Below are positions 26,375 through 38,989 of a stretch of 64,000 nt of DNA, piece by piece. Made by a program: the position numbers and the translations under genes. Each line of letters starts with the position of its first letter. Positions within the stretch are counted from its first letter, which is position 1. Under the pieces are notes generated by a model. It ran no database searches, had not been told where the DNA came from, and saw only the letters and a list, made by a program, of their open reading frames with translations. The stretch is from Limanda limanda (taxonomy: Eukaryota; Chordata; Actinopteri; Pleuronectiformes; Pleuronectidae): contig NC_083638.1 in NCBI RefSeq assembly GCF_963576545.1, positions 28,068,900 to 28,132,899 on the forward strand. Direction: 5' to 3'.

Positions 26375-27541
26375 CAGATCGGATGTTCCTCTGATGTGAG
26401 ACGCCGTAACCTAGAGCAACAGAGGGCTGTGTGTGATGCCAGGTTGGCTTGTGATGTGAACGTGTGACTTTGTGTTTCTTCACAGAATGTTTGGTGTGTG
26501 TAGGCGTATTCGACCCTTGGAGTTTCAGAGGTTCACTGCAACGATAATTTTAACGCCAGTGATGTCATTAAAGATTTAATGCAGAAACATTTAAACACAC
26601 AGCGACAGGGAAGAAGATCCCTCACTTTTTCAGACATCCCACAAAAAAACACACAGCTTACAGGTCCTTCATGCAGTCTCCACTGTCGATCCCCGAACTC
26701 CCTGAACTCACAGTTTGTGGATTTGCCGTGGATCAGCTGTGTTTCTGTTGTCTGTTGTTCACACGGTAGAGTGTCCACTACTGGCGGCTGTGCTGCTGGT
26801 TTATCTACAACATTGCCTTCAAAACAAGTTGGTTTCAATCAAAGCCATGTGAGATCAAATTAATGGATTCAGTGGAGTGCTTTTAATTTGAAACGGTTTT
26901 GGGAAGTGTACTTAATATGTTTTTGTAATAGACAGATAAACATTGTGTTTCACAGAATAATAATCAGAGAAAATAATCTTTTACCTTATTTTAATGTTTA
27001 TCTGTTAAAATGATGTCACAAACACGCATCTTAGAATATTTTAAAACTACTTTCTGTATGCATTTCAAGATAAAAGCACTCCAGCATTTCTGTTGACGGA
27101 ATCCATTCTTTTGTTTAAAAAGTTTTCTTTATTGTGAAATATTTGCAGAAGTGAAAGCCGCATGGCTTCATACTGTATAGTACTGTATAGTAGTATATGG
27201 ACATATTCAAGTCAAAGCCCATTTAAAAAACATTGTGCTGCAGTAGCAGCTCTTCTGAAGAACATTTTGTTGACCTGAGAAGCTGAATATTGTGCACTGA
27301 ACAGATGCTGTAAATATTAATTGATTTTAACTTGGATATATTGCATTGACTAGATAAAGTTGCACAGCTGCATTTCTTTGTGCATATTTATGCGCATTCA
27401 TTCAGCCTTTAACAGAAACTGCAAAAACTAATAAATATGATCCTCCCAAGGGGGTTTGTTGGAAGATATCAGGGTGGTAGATCTCGGCTTACGTTTGGAA
27501 TTAAAAAGTGATCTTTGGCTCGAAAAGGTTGGTGATCACTG
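26375..27541 (-). mobile_element. hAT-like non-autonomous element, copy B (longest)
   Basis: This copy links the other two. Its left part (about 26395-26640) matches 50070-50310 in the same orientation (GATGTGAGACGC, GTAACCTAGAGCAACAGAG, TTAAACACACAGCGAC-type landmarks). Its right part (26690-27470) matches 11640-12525 in inverted orientation. The right end on the minus strand reads CAGTGATCACCAACC (27527-27541), typical of hAT terminal repeats that begin CAG and contain CACCAACC. The opposite terminus could not be located. No transposase frame is visible. Confidence 0.65.
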
Positions 27542-30500
27542 GTCTTTTTTTTTTTACCACTAAAGCACTGCAGGTTGGTATTCTTTCCCTTTGTCTCTTT
27601 TGCAGACTGACATATGACTTACGCCAAATGCTTTCTTCTTGGAATAATTCCTTGAAAAGCAGAGAGGCGCTTGGCTTACAAGACTGAAGAGGAGGGAGAT
27701 TATACTGAGTGATCCAAAAGTCCATGTCTTCACATAATGGCTTAATTGTTTGATGAAAAAAAAAAAAGCTAGACTACTCGTCCCAAGTGGCATAGTTAAT
27801 GTGTCGCAGTGGTAAACCACACTTTGTTTGATTCCAGCAGGGACTGGCAATCCAGGCTTTCTTGGCTGCAACATTTATGGCAATGTGAAGTAGAGAACCG
27901 CCATCTAAAAAAAAACAAATTATGTTTAGCATAATTATTTTCATCCTCATTTCCATCTGTTGTGTGCTTCCCTGGTCTGACATGTGCGATGCCGAGGAGT
28001 GACAGCAGGTGTCAAACAGTTCAATCAGAGGAGCAACATGCTGCTGCCACCACAGCCTTTGGTGCCACAGAGCTGTTATCTCTGCTGACCTGTTAAACAT
28101 CTGCTGTGCCCTTTGCAATCACCCATCATTTTCAACTGGAAAAAGGAATGTAAATCACAAACTATTTTCACCATTAAATGTCAGCTTTCTAAATAATGTA
28201 TGTCTGCGATGGTGTCATTAGGTTGTAGGCCAACTGTGCGCTGATGCCGTCCATCTTTAGCACATTATTACAGCTTTTGGTAGTAATTAGACATCAAGAA
28301 TTATTAGAATATATACCCACAAGACAGAATGAAAATGTCGAGAATGCTGCAACTCATTAACAGTATTCTTCAGGGGGAACAAGCTTTGATTAGATTGTTC
28401 ATTCCTTCAAGGCAAATCCATTTGAACAAAGGCTCTCCGCTACGTCTATGAAGCTGGGAATTTCACACCCTCATATTTTCCGCGTTAAATCAAATGGATA
28501 CAGCTTGCTGTCCTTTTAATGCGCAATTACCGTGCTACCCACAATAGGATTTCATATCTCGCTGCTTTAGATTGCATATAACAACTCTATTTAACACTAG
28601 TTATGCTAAAAACATTTTCAAATGTTTGGTTGAATGTAATTTTCTGTGATGTTACTGAACTAATGTTCCTCTGTTAGGAGGGCAGGCTCACTGGGATCAT
28701 GTGACTTTGCAATCCAATGTGATTCTGGCGCAATTGGACAAGGTCTAATGCTACATTCTGTTTACAGAAAACTGGGATGAGCAGATGCCTCAACAATGAG
28801 CCGGTTGTATGAGAGAGCACTTTTTAGACAATGTAAAAGAACAAATGTAACTTAATTATTAGGAACTTGATGGATGCATAGCCAGGTACAGATTCATAGC
28901 TCTGGGGGATTTCAGACAGTATAGGATACAGCTCTAGTCCGTGCAATTATAATTAGATTCATTGCTAATTGATGTCATACAGAGAAAAAAAAACAATGCT
29001 GTGGATGCAAGGCAGCACTGCCACATTTGATAAGAAATGAATTCATCGCAAAAGCTACAGTCAGGCCTTGTTGTGACCCATTTCAAGTTTTCTGATGTGC
29101 TGTATCAAGACGTCTTCATTGTCATTCATCAGCTGAACCTCTTCTTCTCGAGTACGTTCTGGCAAATCTGTCATTTCCCCCACGCCTTTCTTCTTAGGGA
29201 GGGTAATTCCATTTGAGGAGTGCATATTGTTGAAGAAAATGCTCATCCTTTCGCCAGTGAGCAATGAGCAAAGTGATGAATACCTGGGCCATGAATACTA
29301 AATGATCGGTAATTACAGGGCACCTGAGGAATATTACCTTGGCTGGCACACCTGAGGAGAGATCCAGCCTACTGTCCATTAGACTGGAGAGGGACGGAGA
29401 GAATGGGGAAAGAGAGAGATGGAGTTGGAGAGCGAACCATAAGGAGGCGGGCGTGAGTGATGGCTGCTCTCTGAATCAGTCATTCGAGTTGAGAATCTGA
29501 CGTTTGATTAAGTCTGACCTAGATATCAGAGACAAGAAGTGGTGGCCTCTAACGTGCACTTCAGTGGAGAGTCAGACTTTTGGACTTTGATGAGTTTGAA
29601 AAGGTTCAGACTGAATAAGGCCGATGTTTAAGTTCAGGCGGTGGGTCTGTTGTGTATGTCTAGGTTAGATTGTCATCACTAAGAAATAAAGAATGGTGCA
29701 AAGATTAAGCTTTATCGCTGTTGATTTTACGACACAAGTCCAGGAGTGTTTGACCTGACGAAGCTAAAAATAGACTTCAATTAGACGATACCTGAGTGGG
29801 ATCAATATCTCTCCTTACGTTTGATCTCAGAGCAACTTTCTGTGCCAACGATCTGACGATTCCTGTTTGCATTCATCTTGTGATTTACTGCCCACTTGTG
29901 GCAGCAGCGGGCTATTGCCTCTGGTAGCTCGTTTGACTTCTAGCTGTTGGAACATCGTTCGTTGTACGACTTTTTCATTCACGCATTGATAGGTGACTGA
30001 CTATAAGTACAGTTAAAGTGTGCTTATTCTGCTTATCAAATCTTACAAATCAATATAACATTTTTTTAGAGACTGGGTGTTGTATGTTGCATTAAACACA
30101 GGTTGTAAAAATAACTGTTCAAAAACATTTCAGTGAAAAAACAGCTCTATTTGGGAATTTGCCAAAGGAGATGTTACAACTGCAATTGATATATTGTAAT
30201 GAGTCAATTTGTCATCCAAATACAATGGAAAGGTTAACCCACTTCCCTGAAAATTGGCGAAAGAAATAGTAGTCTGCTACTGTTCAGCAAATATTGGCCC
30301 GAGATAAACAGTTATCTTCTAACTAGTCCACTGATGTTTGGAAACTTCTGATTATTATTTATTCCCTAAATCTGTCTCCATTACACTTTGCCACTTTTTG
30401 ATTTCATCAGTGCACCAACATTTCCACCTCAGTCATGCATTAAATCTTATAAGTTTGCCATATTACATTTAATTCTTTTAAAATCACAAATTGAAAATCT

Positions 30501-31210
30501 GCATAAAAAATGGTGAGATAGAAAATACAGTTATACTTTGCTGATGCATTCATACTTAAATGTTATGTGATAGAAATTGAGATTGGTCAGTCTTACCTGA
30601 AAAAAAATACAATTATGTCCCATCTAAATCAACTTAATACTAAATTGGAGATGAACCAAGCTTTAAATTTGAATTTATTAATGTTTGCTTCCGAGAACAA
30701 AAATGGTGTGGGAGATACTATTTAGTGTACCTGTCCATAACTTTTTCAAATTTTGTATTCACAACCACCACCAAGAAAATTAGAAATAATACAAATCCAA
30801 AGTTATGGACAAATGTTCTGTACTGTGCTATTTAATTGCTGGCTGTGTTGAAACAGCCTGATGATTTGAAAGTGCAGGACACACCTCCCTTTAGATATGT
30901 TTTTAAACATAGGGCAGTGAGGGCCAGAGCTTTTCCTTTTCATCCCCACCACATTCTCCATGTCTGTGAGGCAGCACTGTCTGAAAAGTCCGGTAACAAA
31001 TCACAATGAGCCTCGTGGGAGTACGCCCATTGACTTTTTGAGGCATCATACTGATATAACCTTGACACTAATGTGAGGTTTTCACATTCTCAATTCTTAT
31101 GGGGCTCGCCATAATCTGTTATACAAGTGGCTGGGTTCCCTCCTGGGCCCTCCTGAAGTTTGAACCCAAGCAATAACCTTGCCTTCATGGGTCAGAAATA
31201 TGAAATGGTC
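27542..31210. other. Unique DNA with conserved-element-like blocks
   Basis: No definite gene. A 14-T run lies at about 27543-27556. The blocks at 28490-28600 and 28930-28990 are unique, with repeated TAATTA or CAATTA cores. A minus-strand open frame at 29061-29264 is treated separately. The rest is AT-rich. Confidence 0.45.
29061..29264 (-). other. Protein-like minus-strand frame, unassigned
   Basis: A 67-codon frame with a charged, non-repetitive C-terminal half (PKKKGVGEMTDLPERTREEE, then an Asp/Asn/Glu-rich stretch and a basic end). No poly(A) signal follows closely and no strong splice acceptor precedes it, although CCCTAAG at about 29201 could serve as one on the minus strand. It could be a lone exon, a conserved noncoding element that happens to be open, or chance. 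I do not recognise the peptide. Confidence 0.15.
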
Positions 31211-31243
31211 CACCCCCCCCCCCCCCCCCACCCCCACCCCCCC
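31211..31243. repeat. C-rich homopolymer tract
   Basis: About 33 bp almost entirely C on plus, with A interruptions at two places. The G-rich complement could form a quadruplex. Confidence 0.95.
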
Positions 31244-31329
31244 GATCCTCTGGATGTTTACCAAACTCTCTCCATCCTTCACAGAGCCCATATTTGCAAG
31301 CCCTCCAGAGAGCAACACACCAATTACTT

Positions 31330-31720
31330 CATGTGTATCTTGATTGAATAATATGACTTCTAATTGTCTTGTCTTTCACAATTACGTCAAAGCCGTAACC
31401 TCTAATTAAGTGTCTGCCAATTATTTTATTCCTTTTTTGTTTGAGTGGATGGAAGTAATTACTGTCACCTTGCAATGTATGAGAAGTAATTAATCCTTTT
31501 TTGATTTCACCAAATCCCATTTTTTCGGTCATAAATTAACCTTTTAATCCTCGAAAGATTATGAGGCTGCTTAATTATAGAAAAGAGGAATATGCTGTTA
31601 TTTTTTTCCCTAAACATGCAAAGTAAAAAAACGAAAATGCCTCTAAATTCTGCTGATACATACACATGCTGCAATATATATTTTTTAAATCTGCCATCAT
31701 TGTCATATAACATTTAAACC
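31330..31720. promoter_or_regulatory. Possible conserved noncoding element
   Basis: This block is unique and dense in homeodomain-type cores: TCTAATTGTC, CACAATTACG, CTCTAATTAAG, GCCAATTATTTT, AGTAATTACT, AGTAATTAATCC and GCTTAATTATAG. Such clustering in a gene-poor region is typical of developmental enhancers in vertebrates. Conservation cannot be tested from one sequence, and AT-rich DNA produces such cores by chance, so this is only a suggestion. Confidence 0.3.
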
Positions 31721-34700
31721 GTGTAGACTTGTCCTATTTGCCAAGGTTGGAATTCTACTGTCAGGAATAGAAATATAACAAATAAAAAATAAACCAGGAG
31801 GCACACGCCACCAATTTCACACAGGAAATTGACATATCATGAGTAGCACTACTGAGCCACTATGCAACAGTTATATAATAATGTATTTTGTGGCTCTAGA
31901 GGAGCTTTAAAAAACATAACCCTGAAGACGTCAACAACATCATCTCAGATTTAGCTTAAGACCTAAGATTAAAAAAAACATTAGCAGACGGGGCTGTGTC
32001 CGAAAACACTCACTAATCTGTTTCTAGTCCAATGTTAAGTGACTTTTTCAATACTGTCTGTAGTGGACTCCCACAACTCCTATTGAAAGGTATTGTACAA
32101 CTGATGGTCACTAAACAAGCAATATATACCATCATGCATTGTCCTCGCGGTATTGACAAGAAGACAAATAGAAAGCATGAGGAGAGAGAGGGCAGCATGT
32201 GTCAGCCTTCTCTCTCTGGAGATTCTACTCATCATTCTTATCAAAAATGTTTAAATTATCGACACACAGGTTTATATTTGCTGGCATTTCCACAGATTCA
32301 TTTTAAAACAGTGTATCACTAATATTTCTGATGGTGTAAGGTTAGTTTCTTAGACCAACATTAAAGATGTTTTTTTAACCTTAAAGTATTATTACAAAGT
32401 GTAAAATAAAATTCAAAAATTTATAACAAGATTTTACAACGGACAACATTGTATGTTGTTGTAATCTTACGACAACAATGTAATTACCCTCGCAGAGAAA
32501 ATGTGTCGTAGGGAGTAAGTGAGTAGGGAGTATTGAATGAGTGGGTGATTTCAGACAGAGCAAGGGAAGATCTCATTAAAAAGGCAATCAAATTGCATGA
32601 TGGGAAATGTAGGATTGACTGTTTTTGGCGTTGGACCCACAGCAGGACCTGAACGTCAGGAGAATTCAGTCTTTGCTGATTTGAGTACGACCTCTCTCTT
32701 CCCTCCTGTGGCTCATTGAGAAAAGGCTCGAGTCACCTAAACATGGAGTCAGAGAAATGCTGAAAAGATTCCCCTCACAGAAGCAGAAACAGGATGCAGC
32801 AATGGATACTGATGTTTTTTGGGCATGGGCTGCATGCTGGACTGAGTGCAGTGTGTGTCCTCTTTGAAAACCATTTATCAGACAAGGCCAGGTGGGTTGT
32901 GGACCTAGAATGTGGGCCATTGTTATAGGCCACAGAAAACCTTGGATGTCTGGGGGATCCCACCCCCACCAGCCCAGGAGCTCTGTGTGGCTGCTATTTG
33001 AAGGCTCCAGCCCAGTCCCAAACATGCATATTGTGCAGGTCTGAAAAGACACTATAATCCATCCCCATATGTGCCAACACCCCCCGCTAACCTCTATTCA
33101 TCCCTTGCATCTCTCCGGAGTGGCTTTAACACAGTGCAATGCCATGCTGCCTCACTCAAGTTATAATGTGATGGAGAGCTGTCATTGTCCTCCTCTGTGG
33201 TCAGACCATGTGCTTCCCAACATGCAGCTGGGTTGTTATCTCATGCAGAGGGTGCACGAACTACTCTAAATCACCCTCTTTCTCTCTGGGCACCGCTTTT
33301 TTATCATTTCACATGTGCAAAAAATAGAATACAAGCAGGAGAGATCAGTCCATAAGCCTGCTGTCTTGGCTTGAAAAAAATAAAATGTCATTGACATTGA
33401 AATTCAGGTCCTGCCGCCCAACCAACAGTTGGTTGTTCCCCCATAAAATGGAACTAGTATTTATGTTGCGTTTTATTTTTTTTAACACCCCCCTCCCCTT
33501 GTTTTTTCTCATTCGCTCCCTCCCTGTCACTTCAGCCGCCTGGCTTTCTCTGTGATGAATCTCAATTATGCCAAGGTCACCTTTCATTGCGGTGATCTCT
33601 CTGCTGCTTTATTGGAACTGGCAGTACTTCCACACTATCATGGCCCTGCTTATTGACAGCGGCTTCCTCCACCAAAACAAAACCAGCAGAGGAATTAAAA
33701 GGAAGAAAAAAAAAAGGGATTGTTGAAAAGTTACATTGCCTTTAGGTTCATTTTCTGCACAAATATAAATGTGCTGCTAAATGGTTCCGTTAGATGCACA
33801 CTTGGAAGAGAACCTTGTCACTTGACTCTTTAAATACCAAGCCTGCCCATTCAAATAAACTATACAGCCATACTACAGTGAATCCAAAGCTACATCTTCT
33901 TATCTGCCTTCTTTTTAACAAGTGATATCTCTCGTCAAGTTGATGGTGATTCATTGTTTCAAGCCGTAACCATGACTACCGTGCGATGGCACTCGTGAGG
34001 TCACATGCTCTCGCCTTGAATGGTGAAATGAATGACATGGAGAGACGCAGGCTAATTTGTTTCTGCATAAACAAGACTTAGAGTGTGCGTGGGTAGACGG
34101 TGCCGAGTTGACAACCACCATTCACATTTGATGAGGATGCTCGTACATGTAATTGTTGTTTCAATGCAGCATCTGTTGCTTAGGGGAAGCGGGATGGCTG
34201 CGTTGGGGAGGCCTTGCAGCGAGATAGTTAGCCTTACAATTGACAGTGACATGTTGATAAGTGCGAGTGCGGGGTGTGTTAGCTGAACCAACAGGCCTTT
34301 GATGGCTCTCTGATATAACTCGTTAAACACGCGTTGGACCATTTACCTCTCTGATGTATCTTATTTGTCCGTTTTCTACCACCCACACATCCTCTCAAAG
34401 CCGTCTTTCTTCAAAGGTGTCAGATCATTACGGAGCTGCAGATTTGAAGCCATGTAGTCTTGTTCCCGTCATTGCTTGGCCATTTCTGGCAAGCTTGGAT
34501 CTTTTGAGAAACTCTTAAAATATGAAATATGAAAATATGTGATACTCTTTGCATCAGCTGAATGTTTTTTTAAGTACATATGACACAGATCTGATACTAA
34601 TGCGCCGCACTAAATTTCTCGAGGGATTCTGGAATCGCTGTATTTTCTCATTGTAAACTAACTACATTCTTTGTCAGCTGAAAAAGAATGTTGGGAAACC

Positions 34701-36570
34701 GTTGGCCATGAGAAGATGTTTAGGACAGAGATGCCATCTCTGGTCATTCGAGGTTTAATATCTGTCTTAAAGTCACAGGTCTTAAAGTCACACAGAACTA
34801 ATGGAGGCTGGGGAATAGTCTATCGGGCCGCTATAATAATAGCCTGGAATTGAACTTCATATTGGCCAGCTGGGACCTGAGAAAGGATCAAGGCGTCTGT
34901 ATTTTCTTCCATCCAGTCCCCAGTAAGACTGAAGAAAAGGCCTGACGAATAATGTGGATTGATATGGGGCAGTGTGATAGGGAAATGCTGGAAATGTTTC
35001 ACATAATCACCGATGTCAACAAGTTAACTTCATGTTTGTTGTTATTCCTTCAAAATTGTTTTCATCACTCAAGGATGCTGAGCTGTTTTGGGAGAAAAAT
35101 GTCCAGACTAAACCGTCTGAACTTTTTCCAAGAGAAACAGCTGCTGTCTGAACCTGAAAACAGGCACAACACAGTAAATGACATAATGAACAGATGGAAT
35201 TACAATTTATTGTCAAACAACCAATTTCAGGTTTCATTATACAGTGCACACTCTTGCAGGGAAAGAGTGAAGAAAATGAATGGACTCACCTTCAGATATG
35301 CCACAGAGTCTCTAAATGCCAAATACGCCCAAACCTCTCATGTCTGGATGAATGGCAAGCTTTAGGCAGAGTGAGTTTGTGTCTCCTGTCTTTACCCCCT
35401 ATAAAAAAGTCAGATACCCCAGGAGAGATGGAGTCTGCTAGACTGATCACAGAGCTTCTTCTTTATCCAGAGAAAAACTGGGCTCTAAGAAGTTTGTGAC
35501 AGAGTAGTTGTGGTATTTTATGATGTGGGTTCAGACTGACACTGTGCAAAGAACCGCTCACATCCCTGAGGATTACCTACTCTACAGAGTGCTATATGGT
35601 TCCATGTGCCCAAGCTCTTTTGCAAAACTTTTTTGTTTAGATTCCAAGGCAAGTGTCGGTGCCCGTTTTCTGTTTTTCAAACCACTTTTTATCAAGTGGT
35701 AAAAAGAAGTCTCACATTCGACATTTATAATACACACAATGCTGATTTAGTTGGCTTTCACAATATAAGAGAAGCATTTGATGGAAAAGATGTTGCCTCT
35801 CAATAGGATGTTATCTTGAATCATACCTTGTCTTAACAGACCAGCAACTCTAACCAAAAGCAGGTGATCATCATCAAAGGAGGACACTGTTTTCTGGCAG
35901 AGAGCCATCCATGTTAGTGGTAAACACGCACACAACATCCCAGCAAGATGAACCAGCTGCACACGGCTTGCTGGCGACCACTCTGATCGCCTCTCATTCT
36001 TCCCCTCTCTTTGGGCTTTTAGGGAAATTCAGTGTCTAATCCGCCGTATGTTGCAGAAGTTGATACAAGGTACTCCGCAGTGTTTGGGGGCTCACATTAG
36101 GCAGGAGAAAATAGGGGTGAAAAAAAAGCATACATTTACACGGTTGAGTGGTGTAATCTTCATGAAATACCGGTAAATAGGGAGAGGAAGCCTAGTGGAG
36201 CCGTAGATTAATGCTGCTATCAAATGGCCTGGGACAAAGAAGGGGGGTGGCTAATGAGCTGGAAAAGGCAGGGCTGTTCACCGCGTTAAATGATACCGTA
36301 GCACCATCTCCCCACTGGCCTGCCGCACTGCCATGTTCACACAGTCTGATGTCGCTAACAGCAATGTAGGACAAATATTGGAAAAAGTCATTTCAGCCGC
36401 GACGCGTTTGATATTTTAAAGATGGCTTCGAATGAGGCAGAGATTTTACAAACACAGCCCTCTAATTTGACTCTCTCCCATATGCCTGATATCCCTCCCT
36501 GCCCAATTTCTGAGAGGTCATATGCTGGCAGCTTCTTTTTCATCCCCAAAAATTGCTTTCACATTTGGTC
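31721..36570. other. Unique noncoding DNA
   Basis: No gene is supported. Several frames of 90-140 codons occur (for example minus at 32666-33052 and plus at 34952-35365), but their compositions look random and no splice or poly(A) context supports them. The stretches at 34020-34480 and 36030-36400 are complex and moderately GC-rich, resembling constrained noncoding sequence more than repeat DNA. Confidence 0.45.
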
Positions 36571-36700
36571 TTTTCTCTCTCCCTCGCTCTCTCTCTACTC
36601 TGTCCGTCCCTTTATCTCTCTCTCATCTTCCTTTTAAGTCCATTTCACTTCCTATCACTCTGTCTCAAAGCCCCTCTGTCTCTAGATTTGCCTCCCTCTC
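36571..36700. repeat. CT-rich low-complexity tract
   Basis: Imperfect TC and TCTC units dominate this stretch. It creates three overlapping Ser/Leu-rich false frames on the plus strand. Confidence 0.85.
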
Positions 36701-37420
36701 ACAGCCATGATATAATAAAAAGCAGGGTTTTCTCCCTTGTCTATCTCTTTCCTGTGGTATCATCTCTGGCGTGCTTGTAACCTCCCATGACTGTCGCCTA
36801 GGTGACAGGAAGAGCGAGATGAACTCTTGGGCTAAGAAAAATTTCTTTGTCTGGCCTGCGGAGACTGTATCAATTTTTGATGTTCTACTGCCTCACAGAC
36901 ACTTTTGCAGGCATTGTTTCATGTTTTATTTAGGCCTGTGTTAGAGCTAGGTTAAAGTTTCAGCAGACTGTCGGCTCGAAAGACTCTGCCGGCAAGGAGG
37001 AAATATCACACTGGGGGCAACAGTGGCCTGTTATCAGGGGTCAGGGAGAAAGAGAGAGAGAGAGGATATAAGTTGAAAATGATGTCTTGGCTGCTCTTAA
37101 ATTCTTCTATGGTCTCTCACAGACGTGCTGTTCTTTGCCGAAAGGTCCATTGCAGCCCCGGCTCTGTCTCCGATTAGGCGAATGGTTTTCCTCAAAGAGG
37201 GAACAAGAAGAATGCTGAAAAAAAAAAAAATTATATTCAGAATGCAGTCAAACACGCGAGCGTGCTCTCACAGCTTCAGGCATCGACATATTTATCTTAC
37301 TTGAGCCAAGTGACAGTTGTCTCCACAACCATTTCATTTTACACGCCGCCGCAAAAAAAAAGAGAAAAAAAAAACTGAATTAATCAAATGTGGAGGGGTA
37401 GGCGAAGGAATGCGGGATGA
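36701..37420. other. Noncoding DNA with GA and A tracts
   Basis: Contains a GAGA tract at about 37048-37062 and an A run near 37218-37230. No gene is visible. Confidence 0.5.
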
Positions 37421-37450
37421 GGGCGGGGTGGGGGGGGGTGATGGGGGGGT
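37421..37450 (+). repeat. G-rich tract with quadruplex potential
   Basis: Four or more G runs of three to nine bases are separated by short spacers, ending in GATGGGGGGGTTG. This meets the usual sequence rule for an intramolecular G-quadruplex on the plus strand. Confidence 0.8.
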
Positions 37451-37479
37451 TGTGTATATCCCCCAGTGATGCTGTGAAT

Positions 37480-37780
37480 CAGAAGGGATGGGTAAATAAA
37501 TAAATGTGTTATGTATGACCAAGCGCACAGACAAGGCTCTGGGGCTACTAGCTGGTCCGGCCACGATGCACTCAGACAAGAGAATAAATCAGCACACAAT
37601 TAGGGCTTGTGATTTCATTTATGGTACCTACGAGCGCTCCAGTGGCAGATTCTGGCAGATGTCATTTCTAGCCAATTGATTTTGCTGCTGTCCCGAGGCC
37701 CGAGCAGTCATGGCCCTCTCTATCCAGATTACAAATGGATGGCAAACACGAGCCAAATGGCTGTCCAGGCAATTTCTGCA
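37480..37780. promoter_or_regulatory. Possible conserved noncoding element
   Basis: A 300-bp block of complex, unique sequence with balanced base composition, free of recognised repeats. It includes ACACAATTAGGGC, TTAGGGCTTGTGATTTCA, GCCAATTGATTTTGCTGC and ACAAATGGATGGC. It stands out against the low-complexity G-rich and A-rich sequence on its left. I infer possible regulatory function. No promoter or exon is evident. Confidence 0.3.
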
Positions 37781-38989
37781 TGATAGGAGCAGAATAATGT
37801 AAGAGACCACACTGGCACTGAAGGATCAAGGACAGAAACAGACGCACACGCGCGGAGGTGTTTCCTGTTATTTAAACATCCCGTAAACCTGTGCATGTAG
37901 GCACATTGGCACATATTTGGGAAATTTATTTAGAACATATTAACCACATAAAGAGGAATTTTTTCAATCAAACATTTGTCATGAGGTCTCTTAAAGTGCA
38001 TGCTGCGTGTGTTCGTTATGGCAAATCTAATTCAGTGCAGCATCCAGACTTCATTGCTGAATGCACTTTAAGATATTATTGAGGAAAGAGCACGAAAATT
38101 GTGTCTAAGCTACCATGAAATCTGTAAATGTCTTGGCTTTAAGCGTGGGTGATGTTTTCTCTGACAGTCATGTTACATAGAATGGCTGCAAAACAATCAA
38201 GACAGGCTGAACATTTTTCATCTCAATCATGTGGAGCGAGTGCTTGACCACTTGCAATGCAATTTGACAACGTCATTTCAGAGCTGTAGAGAATGAAAAC
38301 TATGGCCCGAGTCTGAAGCAGTTCATCAAGCTGCCAACTGCATCACTTCTCTGCGAAGTGGCTCCATTTGGTGCTTTTACCCTTAAGTTTCAGTTTAACA
38401 CTTCGATTGCATGGAGAGAACCACTCTGTTGTAAAGGTTAGTGTTATGGTATAGTTTTTGATAGTGTATTTTTCTATCACAAATTAGCTCTGTGCTGTAA
38501 GAGGAAAAGTACAATTTTAAAGTGTAAAGCAAATACAAAGGCTTATTTTCTTTTTCTTTTCTTTTTTTTTACCAGTTGTAGTTAACTTTGAATATATTAG
38601 GTAAAGGAATAATATTTTGTGACACGTGCTTCTAGAGCAGCTCTCCCTCCTTGTCCTTATGTCATCCTAATTATATGATCTACTGGTTATTAACAAATAA
38701 AAGATATGCATCACACGGCCTTCATGCGCTGTTTGAGAGGATGACTCACATCCTTAGCCCATTCTCAGTGTTTTACTCTATGTACCTCTCCAAGAGATAT
38801 GACCACAAACAGCTTCAAACAAGGTCAAAGTGTAATTGTAACCAACAGACAAGGTGACGCTGACACACTGATCACTTTGTTACAGGATTAATACTGGCTA
38901 GTTCATCCCTCTGTCCTAAAACAATCTCAGTTCCTCATATCACGGATTCAACGAGATGTTGGAAACTTTCCTTTGCGATTACTACTCCA
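37781..38989. other. Unique noncoding DNA
   Basis: No gene or repeat is recognised apart from a T-rich stretch near 38548-38570. Confidence 0.5.

Noticed and set aside
32666..33052. 128-codon minus-strand frame
   Set aside because: No known motif, no poly(A) or splice support, and overlapping frames of similar length exist.
34952..35365. 137-codon plus-strand frame
   Set aside because: Longest plus-strand frame in this part, but lacking domain, conservation hint or gene signals; its length is within chance for 64 kb.
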